This document shows positions 47,101 to 59,100 of a DNA stretch of 64,000 bases, in pieces. The translations under genes and the position numbers were made by a program. This DNA comes from Mytilisepta virgata (taxonomy: Eukaryota > Mollusca > Bivalvia > Mytilida > Mytilidae). Within the stretch, counting starts at the first letter, position 1. Each line of letters starts with the position of its first letter. The notes under the pieces were generated by a model that was given only the letters and a program-made list of their open reading frames with translations, searched no databases and was not told where the DNA came from. The stretch lies in contig CM051510.1 of NCBI GenBank assembly GCA_028015205.1, positions 30,690,580 through 30,754,579 on the forward strand, read 5' to 3'.

Positions 47101-50100
47101 TGCTTTCACTAACATGCCAATTATAATTTTATGAGATGTTCTGGGTCAAATTGGAACAACACACTTTTTAAATCATACTCTCTACCATATTAAGATTATT
47201 TTTAGAATAAGAATACAGTCTTTTTGCATGGATAAGAGTTTTAAAAAGTTTACAGTATTTAGTCAGTAAATTATTTTGAGTTGAAACGAGCAATTTTATT
47301 GGTTGAGCAAGTGTAAACCTTTTGGTATTATGACAAGTCTAATGTATTGTTTCACAGTCGACATGTTTTGAATAACTGTATTATATTATATGTATATTAG
47401 TATGGCTGTTAACATTGCTATTAATACTGATAGTAAATATTACATTACTTGAAATGTTACTGCACATAGGATCTCTGTAGATACTTAGTAAAACTAAGGC
47501 AGTTGCACATAGAACCTCTGCTTGTGATACTTAGTAAAACCAAGTCAGTTGCACATAGGACCTCTGCTTGTTAGGGCCCCGCCATGGGACATGACGGCCG
47601 ACATATAGTAATCAGTCTTGTCCGTCCGTCTGTCTGTCAGCATTTCCTTTGTCGTACGATAACTTAAGATTGCCTTCACGGATTTTTATGATTTTTATAC
47701 ACAATATTGGACTTGATCAAAGGAAGGTCCCTTTCAGTTTTGAGGAAAACCCGACAACAATTTTTGGGAAAAACTTATATGAAAAAATGCAAATTTTGAG
47801 AATTAACTTTGTCATATGATAACTTCAGATTGCCTTCACAGATTTTCATAAATTTTATATACAGTGTTGAACATGATCAGAGGAAGGTCCCTTTTGATTT
47901 TTAGGAAAATCAGAAAACACTGTTTGGGGAAAAACTTAGTTTTTATATGAAAAAATGCATATTTTGAGAATTAACACTATGTCATATGATAACTTAAGAT
48001 TGCCTTCACAGATTTTCATAAATATTATACACAGTGTTGGACATGATCAAATACTATAGTAATTAGTCTGTCCATCCGTCTGTCTGTCTGTTGGTCAGCA
48101 TTTCCTTTGTCATACGATAACTTAAGATTGCCTTCACAGATTTTTATACACAATATTGGACTTGACCAAAGGAAAGTCCCTTTCGTTTTGAGGAAAATGT
48201 GACAGCAATGTTTGGGAAAAACTTAGTTTTTATATGAAAAAATGCATATTTTGAGAATTAACGCTATGTCGTATGATAACTTCAGATTGTCTTCACAGAT
48301 TTTCATAAATTTTATACACATTGTTGGACACGATCAGAGGAAGGCCCCTTTTGATTTTTAGGAAAATCAGATAACACTGTTTGGGGAATATATAGATTTT
48401 GAAGCGTTTTTGATTCCCATGAGTTCAATCACACCAGCCGGCGGGGCCCTTTCAGACATGGACAGTATTCTAGTGATACTTAGTAAAACTAAGTCAGTTG
48501 CACATAGTACCTCTGCTTGTGATACTTAGTAAAACTAAGGCAGTTGCACATAGGACCTCTGCTTGTGATACTTAGTAAAACTAAGGCAGTTGCACATAGG
48601 ACAGCTACTTGTGATACTTATTAAAACTAAGGCAGTTGCACATAGGTCAGCTGCTTGTGAAACTTGGTAAAACTATATAAGGCAGGTGAACATTGGGACC
48701 TCTGCTAGTGATACTTAGTAAAACTAAGGCAGTTGCACATAGGACAGCTGCTTGTGAAACTTAGTAAAACTAAGCCAGTTGCACATAGGACAGCTGCTTG
48801 TGATATTTAGTAAAACTAAGGCAGGTGCATGTAGGACAGATGCTTGTGATACTTATTAAAACTAAGGCAGGTGCACATCATGCACATAGGACAGCTGCTT
48901 GTGATACTTAGTAAAACTAAGGCAGGTGTACATAGGACAGCTGCTTGTGATATTTAGTAAAACTAAGGCAGGTGCATGTAGGACAGGCGCTTGTAATACT
49001 TAGTAAAAATAAGGCAGTTACACATAGGACAGCTGCTTGTGATACTTAGTAAAACTAAGCCAGTTGCATGTAGGACAGGTGTTTGTGATACTTAGTAAAA
49101 CTAAGCCAGTTGCACATAGGACAGGTGCTTGTGATACTTAGTAAAACTAAGGCAGGTGCATGTAGGACAGCTGCTTGTGATACTTAGTAAAACTAAGCCA
49201 GTTGCATGTAGGACAGGTGTTTCTGATACTTAGTAAAACTAAGCCAGTTGCACATAGGACAGGTGCTTGTGATACTTAGTAAAACTAAGTCAGTTGCACA
49301 TAGGACAGGTGCTTGTGATACTTAGTAAAACTAAGTCAGTTGCACATAGAACCTCTGCTTGTGATACTTAGTAAAACTATATAAGGCAGTTGCTCATAGG
49401 ACAGCTGCTTGTGAAACTTAGTAAAACTATATAAGGCAGTTGCTCATAGGACAGCTGCTTGTGAAACCTAGTAAAACTATATAAGGCAGTTGCTCATAGG
49501 ACAGCTGCTTGTGAAACTTAGTAAAACTATATAAGGCAGTTGCTCATAGGACAGCTGCTTGTGAAACTTAGTAAAACTATATAAGGCAGTTGCAAATATG
49601 ACAGCTGCTTGTGATACTAAGTAAAATTAATTTAAGTAAATAAATTCTAAAAGTAATTCTGGATAAACAGATCAGCCTGTCTTGGTAATCAGTTTCTTGG
49701 AATTCAGTTCTTTTTGTTCACCTCTCTTATGCAGTCAGTAACCACAGAAATATTATCCTGTATTGAACATTTGCCTGAAGCTTCAATTTTAGTAATAACA
49801 GTACATTATTTGAAGAGCCAAAGGCGTCAGTTGGTGATTTGATGGTCAAAAATGCAGTTTACTGCAACAAAGATTGAAGCCCTCAGCTCTTCAAATAATT
49901 TATGTTATTGCGATTCTAATGCAGTCAGGAATTTTAAATTCTAATTTTGCCTGAAAAAGAAAAAATAAGAAATTCCATGAAATGACGTCGACTTCTTTCA
50001 TGTTGAAAGTCATTGTAACAACATGATGTCACTTGTCCGCTTGAGGTGTATTTTTCAACCGTTATTTTGTTTGCTGTCTTATTCAAATCTTTATTAAATA

Positions 50101-53100
50101 ACATTAAAGGATGATTAAAAGGTAAGGTCATGTTTGTTTTAATGTTGAGATACAGATTACCAAATTTTTTTAATTTCAAAATGGCTCCCAAATGGCATTA
50201 AAGTGGGAGACCCTTCTTTAGCCCCAACATGTAGATAGAGTATTTGACATCCAGTTATGACCAATCAAAAAGTGTGTTACATAAATATTGCATTATAATT
50301 TTGTTTATAGGCTTTTTAAGGATGCTTGCTGGTTATGCTTTGGTCTTTTTGTCAGATTTTCGGAATCCTTGGGTTTTATCCATTTCTTAAACATTAAATT
50401 TTTTGCCCATGAACCCCCACTTTTTCTTTTATAATTCAATCATATATACCTTAAAATGGTATTTGACAAAATTTTATGAAATCCTTTTTATTTTTTAATA
50501 TATTTTTGAGAGACTCAAGTTTTCAATGCAAAGACAATGAAAAATCCAGAGAAAACTCATTTCCTGCAAATTTTCAAGGCCTTATATCTCTAAAATGAGC
50601 ACATGAACCTATATTTTTTTCTTGCTTATTTGTTTACTATTCATATATTCTCTCAAAATAAAACACCTATTTCAAATCCTATTTATTTCCTATTAGACCA
50701 GCGATCATTCTTAAAGGCATCATTAATTGACTTGAAGTATTCTTTGGGTTATGGTAGTGCTGAATTATCTCTTAAATTATCAAACACTTGATTTGTAAAA
50801 GGACAATGGTAGAAAGATATGCTGTCATTTCAGACAAATTGCTATTTTTTTAATGTTTGGCGAATATATTTTGAGAATCAAGATTTGATGCTCATTGTGA
50901 ATATTAATTAAGAAGTCGCCTATTACACGCAACCAATTATAAAAATTCCATCAAAAACATTTTATATATAAAATCATGTTTTCAAGGATAAATCCTCCAT
51001 TTCTATCAGATTGATAACTACTTGATTTTTCAGGATAAAGATGTGTACATCTATAAATATGGAAGATCTTATTACAATTCATCATGAAATGGGACACATA
51101 CAGTACTATTTACAGTATAAAGATAAACCATTATTGTTCAAAGGGGGAGCTAACCCTGGTATGTTACAACAATATATAGAACCCGTTGTCTTTATATCTA
51201 CGTCTTTGACTTCTTATTTAACTATTTTTCTGGACAAACAGACCACAATTATTACCATTAAAAAATGTTAATTCTCACACTTACAGTGTGAAGTTTTTCC
51301 AAATTTCTTTACTCGTCTTTCATTTTAATTTCATAGAGATGTTTAGTCCCATTTTTGTAATAAAAGACAAGGGATCAATTTAAGCATATATATGGATAGA
51401 TGTTTACAGAGTTCTCTAGACTTATCCACTACTGTATGGATGTGTATTGCTTGATTGAGTTTTTAATGGTGGAATGTTCTAAAATTTTTATACTTTGAAA
51501 ATACGAAAAAGTCAGTTTGTGTTGGGGGGGGGGGCCTTGTTGGCCGAGTGGTCTAGGTAGTTCGTCATGACTACCAATGATCACTAGCTTGTCAACACTG
51601 AGGTTGTGAGTTCGGATCTCACCAGTGGCGGGTGTGTACGACTCCAATCTTAATTGACAAGGATTGCCAATTTTCCTACCGAAGGTCGTGGTTCTCTTCG
51701 GGTACTCCGGCTTCCTCCACCAATAAAAACTGTCCGCGAAATAGCCAGATGTGCTGAAAACGGCATAAAACCCCAACTTCACAAACAAACAGTTTGTGTT
51801 GTTGCAAATGTTTGGATATGTCATTATGTTTAAATGTAGCGCATAGGAAATTGTGGTCTCAAGCTCCTCTGCCAGTCCTTAATGACATGTCACTTCCCAG
51901 TCCCAAAACCGTTATAGGTCAGAAATTTGTGAACTGTATTCGATTTGCATGTCATAGTTTTTGTTGTCTTTGAGCTGTTTGTTTACTAAAGTCAATTTGC
52001 CCAATCTTCTGTTGTTAGTAATAACTAATAAATTATGTGTAGAACATATATGTTGCATGCTATTAATGATGTTATATTTAATGAAATAATTTTCCTAAGA
52101 CCTTTGGCAAAGTGGAACTTAAGCAATCATGTGTGAGCTAGGACCATTAATTTTAAATTAATTATTGCCAGAATATTGCATTACACAAATTTCATAGCAA
52201 ATTATTTTCTCTGTAACCTGAAAAAATAATGTTAAATCAGATCTTCTTGTGTAAATATAAAATTGTTACAGACATAAATTTTGTAATATGAATTACCTCC
52301 CTTCAACAAACATTCATTATTTGTAAAACGTGTCATATAATTTATATTTAAGGATTCCATGAAGCTGTTGGAGATGTCATGTCACTTTCTGTAGCTACTC
52401 CTAAACATCTTCATCAAATAGGATTGCTAGAAAAGATAGTTAATGACAAAGGTTTGTTAACAGTTATCGGGGAGTTTCCTCATTTCTGAACTATTATGTA
52501 CGTTGTCAGGTCAGGAAAAATATATCCAAGTTTCTGTTAGCATGAAATAATCCTAAAATTATTCTTTTCTCATTTCATTAAAATATTCTATTTTCATTAG
52601 AAAATTAGAAATTTGATATAGCGGAACAGCCAACACTCCCTCAACAAATTTTTTCTTTTGACTGTCTTTGATGAACTTTGAAATATTTATATGGACATTA
52701 AAAATGGATGAATGGATGTGCATTTTGTTTAACACTATCCAGATTTATAAAATATAAGGAATATTGCAAAGTTCTTTTAACAGTAGTTCCCCTTTTTTTT
52801 TAATTTCCAGAAAAGCATTGAAACCTTTCTGTAAAAAAATAACAGGTACTTACTCCAACCTTATAGAGGGGGTTTGCAGCCCCATGTAAAAAGGTTGATG
52901 AGTTGGTATACAAAACACTTCTTTTCTAGAAAATCAAACTGGTTTCTTAAGGAAATTTGCATTGTATTCAGATTTCAATAATTCTTACAGAAAAGAGTCA
53001 AAGAAATGTTCAGAGAAGACGCAAAAGTAAATGGGTCATCTTGGGCATATGGCCTTTTAATAAGTGTGATATTGTGTTCTTTAAGTGTGATTTTAAACGC

Positions 53101-56100
53101 TAGGGGGAATGAGAGGTGGGTGTTTTAAAGAGCCATGTTATTGCAATAGCTTTTTCTGTTATTTGTCATAATTTGTCTGTCTGTTTAAATTTTCTTTGAA
53201 TTCTGAATTAAATGAAAATGAGCAGATCATTCCTGAAATTTTATCAATTTGCTTATAAATCTTCTCAACTTTGGACATAGCTATTCCATTAAAATGGAGG
53301 GTAGGAAGGAAAGTATTATTATAGGAAATGGATCCTGGTTTATTTTTAGTGTGTGCCTATCAGATGTACCGATAGGTTAAATTATCTAAAAAAATGTTTG
53401 TTGCTTGTGGGAGTATTTTGAAAGTCCCTTCCTGCCCTCCACTATTCATTCTAATGGAATAACCCATAAGCAATGAAAGTCTGTTTAATTTTAGAAAACG
53501 AAATAAACTTCCTTATGAGTCAAGCTTTGGCAAAAATAGCATTCCTACCCTTTGGTTACCTCATAGACCAGTGGCGATGGAGTGTGTTCAGAGGCGATAC
53601 ACCCAAAGATCAATATAATACAAAATGGTGGGATCTAAGGTAAGTTGTCTCCCTTTAATTTCTTCATTGATCATGGTAAGAAACCTAATGATAAAAATAA
53701 GTTTGCTCATAATCTCCAAACCTTAAAAAATTATTTGAGAATTAATTTTTGAGTTATGATTAATATTAATTGCAGTTTAGAATACAATACAAGCAAACAA
53801 ATATTTCAGATTTATCTTTCATATCATTCAGTCTATAGATATTTCCGTCTTATTACATTGTAACCGGTGATTTACCATAGTATCCCAGTAAAAGAAAGTC
53901 TGGTGAAAAGAACAGCCAGTATTTCACTCTAGGAAGTGACATCACAATTGTCGCGGGGAGATATCAAAAGATATTTCAATTTATTTCTGCTAAAATGATA
54001 GATTCTGTACAAAGTAATCAAAATTATAACTAATCGCTGAATTAAAATACCAAAAATAAACAATGCATTACCGAACTATGCAGTAAATCATGAGTGCAAA
54101 TTCAGTGATTAGGTATACTATAATATTCTGTTAGATGCAAGTATCAAGGAATATCTCCACCAGTAGAGAGATCTGAGGAGGACTTTGATCCTGGAGCCAA
54201 GTACCATATTCCTGGAAATACACCTTATATCAGGTTTGTTAATTTCTATAAATCACCTTTTTGTACTGTGCATTATATGCTGTTGAATGTTAATGGCAAT
54301 GTGATGGGTGCCGTTAACGGAGCAGGACGTGCTTACCCTTCCAGAGAACCTGATGTGACTCCTGGTTTTTAGCAGGAGTTGACATTGCTAATGCTTTAGT
54401 TTCTGTCCTTTAACTTAGTAATGAAGGAAAATCTGGTTAACTATTACTGAAGTTTTGTGCTATTTACATAAATTAAAAATTTGGGCTACCTTTATAGTTA
54501 AAATATTGGAAAAAGAATCTACCAAAGCGACAAAACACGTGGACAAGTCCATAAATACGAAATTCAAGGAAAAGACAAAATCAAGAGAATAGAATTCAAC
54601 AAACAGACCTCACAACGATACATGTTTAAGGATGCTCGCTGGTCATGTTATGGTCCTTTTGTCAGACTTTTGGAATCCTCTGGTTTTATCCATTTCTTAA
54701 ACATGAAATTTTTTGCCCTTGAACCCCCACTTTTTCTTTTATAATTCAATCATGTATACCTTAAAATGGTATTTGACAGAATTTTATGAATCCTTTTTAT
54801 TTTTTCATACATCTTTGAGAGAATGAAGTTTTCAATGCAAAGACAATGAAAAATCCAGAGAAAACCCATTTCCTTCAAATTTTCAAGGCCTTATATCTCT
54901 AAAATGAGCACATGAACCTATATTGTTTTCTTGCTTATTTTTTTACTATTCATATGTTCTCTCAAACTAAAACACCTATTTCAAATCCTATTTATTTCCT
55001 ATTAGACCAGCGATCATCCTTAATACCTAAATTTTGTGCTACTTGTGTAGTTGAATAATTTTTTGAATATTTATTTTGTGTTCTATCTTATATGTAAGGC
55101 CAAAAAACATGTATGTGTGTTTAATGTTACCCTACCTACCCTATTTTTTGTCCCTACCCTAACCCATTTTATTTCCATTTTAGGACAAAAATGTTGCTGA
55201 TATTATTATTTGGAACCCTAATAAAACATCAGGGCCCAGTTGTTCAACATATTTATTTGGGGGCTAAACTGCATAGAAAATCATTACGTTTAACCTGTGG
55301 TTAAATTAAACCCTTGGTTAAACAAGTTGAACAACTGGGTCCATGGGGACCATTTTTTCCCCCATAGGGATCTGTAAAATCATTTTTCTAAATGAAATGA
55401 TTTTGCCTACCTACCTACCCTATTTTTGGTCACAGTGTAGCCTTAAACAGATATATTTTGTTTTGGCCTAATGCTTCATTTCTTACTTTCAGATATTTTG
55501 TGAGTTATGTGATACAGTTTCAGTTCCATAAAGCTCTGTGTGAAGCAGCTGGTCACAAAGGTCCACTACACGAATGTGATATTTATAATTCTACAGCAGC
55601 TGGTAAACTCTTAGGGTAAGAATTTTATCTTTATGGGGTAGAATTTTCATCTCTATGATGATAGTTATTTTAATAATAGTATTCAATTTCACATACCTGC
55701 CAACCTCTGAAACCTTCAATGAGGTATATTTTCAGCCCAGATATGTAAGCGTAATTTCATTCCGCCGTGTATTTATTCCGGGTAACTGTTTTTCATTAGG
55801 GAATATTGGATGTAAATAGTGTGAAAACGTCGATATTGATTTCGTTGTTTTGTTTACATTAGACCGGTTTGTTGTTTACTTTCTTTTCATACTTCATTGA
55901 CCTCGCAATATATATTTTAATGAATTTAATATTTTGGTACTTTTTGTACATAGGATAAAACTCTTTAGTGTATATTTGACTGAGTAAGGACTCTCTTTTG
56001 TTAGTTACAAACAATACATGTATTGTGATTTTAGCTGATTTGAATAGTCTCCCTTTATTTGGTCTTGATAAAAAATTTTCTGAACAAGATGTTTAAAATA

Positions 56101-59100
56101 AGTTGAAATCTTTAATACAAATAAAAATATAAATGAGCATTAGTTATCTAACTGTAAACCTTTTTTATTTTAAAATGCGTTCAGTATGTTATTAAAATTT
56201 GTAATTTATTTAATTTTTTAATATCTTTTCTTTAAATTCACATGGGAAACATATTAGAATTTAAATAGAACTTATACTAAATAGTAAATTTATTGTTTTA
56301 ATACATAGATACTTCATTGCAAATAGGATGAAATTACCTAGTATATTCCTGTCGCATTTTGAACTATGGGTGGTTATTGACATGTCGCTGTGTATTTTAT
56401 AAATGTGATTTGTTTGGATTAGCATTATCTCCCTTTAATAGGTTCAGATTAATTTTTCTTAATAAGATGTTATGTATAAGTTTGATTTGGCTTAAAACAA
56501 ACTAAAATATTAAAAAGCTTTGATTATCTAATTGTCAAAATATTTAAATTTTGATATGCATTCACTATTTATCAAATACCTTATTTTTGATTTCACCTGA
56601 TGAAGTTATAACAATTAAATCAGGAGATGTAGCGGTGGAGAGAATACCAGTCTTTCTTATGTTCCCCATACGTTCAGTGTAGAAAATTTCTTCTTTTTTT
56701 TTTAAAGACAGATTATTTTTTTCAATACAAGTGCAGACCAGAAATATTTTTTTTTACCAAAATCAGGGTCAGGATATTTTTTCTAAAAAAACTCACCCCC
56801 TCACTTATTTAAAATGAGTACTTAAAAACACTTCATCATTGCCTGGATCTAAAGCACTAGTGTAATCATTCCTGGTTACAAATCACTAGTGTAATCATTC
56901 CTGGTTCCAAATCACTAGTGTAATCATTCTGGGTACAAAAGCACTAGTGTAATCATTCCTGGATAAAAAACACTAGTTTATTTTGTCCATTTATCACATA
57001 AATCATTTATGCAAGCTTCAGTATATTCAAATACCCCCAAAAATACAAATCCCCATTTTTTATATAGTTCCCCTTCAAAAAACCCTCTTTAGAATGTTAG
57101 GATGTGTGATGGATATTTTACACTGGATCCGGAGAAAAAAACCTAGGGATATTTTGTTGGTGGATAAAAAACACTAGGGGTTTTCATCTGCCGGATAAAG
57201 TACACTGGCGGAATCAAACCACTGTTACAGATACTGTAAATTCGGAAATTATTGCGATGTTTTTATTATTGCGAAAAATGCGACAGGGTTGTAATCTCAA
57301 TAATTTAAACTCGCATTTTGGAATTTTTTATATGAATGAAGCGGGATTTTTCTCAATATTGCAAAAATTAAAATCACATTTTGGTCTAAAATTACAAAAT
57401 CGCAATAATAAATGCATGCAATAATTTCTGAATATACAGTATATACCTGTACACTATATACATCTACAAAACACCAAGAAGAGTTAATAAATAAACTTGC
57501 AGGCAAATTTTGATGCAATTTTACTGTCAGGAAACAGTTTAAAACACAACTGAGTAAAATGATCAACAACAACAAATGCAGGGACCGCGCTGGTCTTTGC
57601 CAATTTCGCAAAATGAGATTTTTTATTCAATCTGGCGACAGAATTTTATAGTTGGCGATTTTTCCTGCGACAGAATTTTTCAATCTTTTAAAAAAAAAAT
57701 CTTGTACTTATGTGAAAACATTTTAAAATGGTGACTAAGAAACATCATTTGTAAGTTTTATATAATTATCTATGATAATTGAACAGTTAACATGAGGCTA
57801 ATAAACACAGCAGATGTTTCAACAGTAAACAAACACATAATATCATGTGCTGAGATCATTTAGACTTGAATGCTCAATTGATTGACCACCCTGAGGACAA
57901 TTCAGTTTATAAACAAAGGTTATATAATTATCTAATCTTTATTAGGTAATTTTATTAGTCATGAAATTAAATACACATGCTTTTTTAACACCTTTAAAAG
58001 GTGTTTAAAAGCATTATATCATAAAATTTCCAATCTGCAAAGATTGTGATGTCCCTTCCGGTTTAACATCAATAAACACATGTGGAACAATCAATGTTTT
58101 ATTAGGCTTGCCATCAAAATAAAAGTCATTTCAGATGAAAGTTAACTGTCATTAAAACTATTTCATCAAAAATACTTTTCAGGTCATGTTATTTCAAATA
58201 GTAATGAATAAAAGTACAATCATGTATGGCAGAATGCTTCCTGAAGGGGGAGGCTGATTTGGTGAACAAATTTTGAAACTGGCGACAAAAATCTTCCTTT
58301 GGTGATATTTTTGGCGACAAGTTTTTGAATGCCAGCGCAACCCCTGAAATGGAAAGTTGTGTTCTGCCACAAAATTACTAAACAAAGTTTCAGCCGTGAA
58401 AAGTTGACTGTCAAATTAACGTTTTGTTTCTGGAAGAAAAAACTCATCGATTTTGTAGTTTTTTTTAACCTCAACTGCATTGAGTCTCACACTTAGCATG
58501 CCTTTCAACGTCGTACAGACCACCAGAAGCAACCGAAAAGTTGACTCAACATAATATGCAAAATGAAGATTCATTGCCAAGTGAACTTGGTCATAAAAAT
58601 TTAAAATCCTTCATCCAATTTGCTTGAATATATTTCTTGTTTTTTACACTGCCACCTGGTCCATACAAAGACCTCTTTCTTGTTGGAGTGGACATGGCAG
58701 AAATGATTTTCTATAACTTATAAATCGAACATAAAAACTATTTATTCGCCCATTGTTTGTAATTTACTTCTATTGACAATAATGAATGTAAAATCCAGAA
58801 AAATACGGATGAGAGTCGTTGCGGGTTAAAATATCCACACAAAGCCGGAGGGTTAACAGGTATGATTTCATATTCCATAGCTGGGGAGGCTTTATTTTCT
58901 GGACTTTACCGGTAATTTTCTGTACAGAAATTTATGCCTCCTACTTGGTGGATCACATGTATGGACTTTTAGACCTACTTTTGATAATCGATTTTAAACT
59001 CTTAAAAATTTTATAGCAAAGGGGAAAAATTTACTTTACTGATGATTTAAATTAAGGGAGTACCCAACACTTCGAGTAAAATACATTTGGCTCGTTTAAT

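Noticed and set aside
48470..49625. Regularly spaced repeats reminiscent of a CRISPR array
   Set aside because: The whole 46-bp unit is conserved, including the would-be spacers. It is a eukaryotic minisatellite in an ACE intron.
51429..51824. 131-codon minus-strand frame
   Set aside because: It is mostly antisense of a SINE; the similar frame at 61814-62071 has the same origin.
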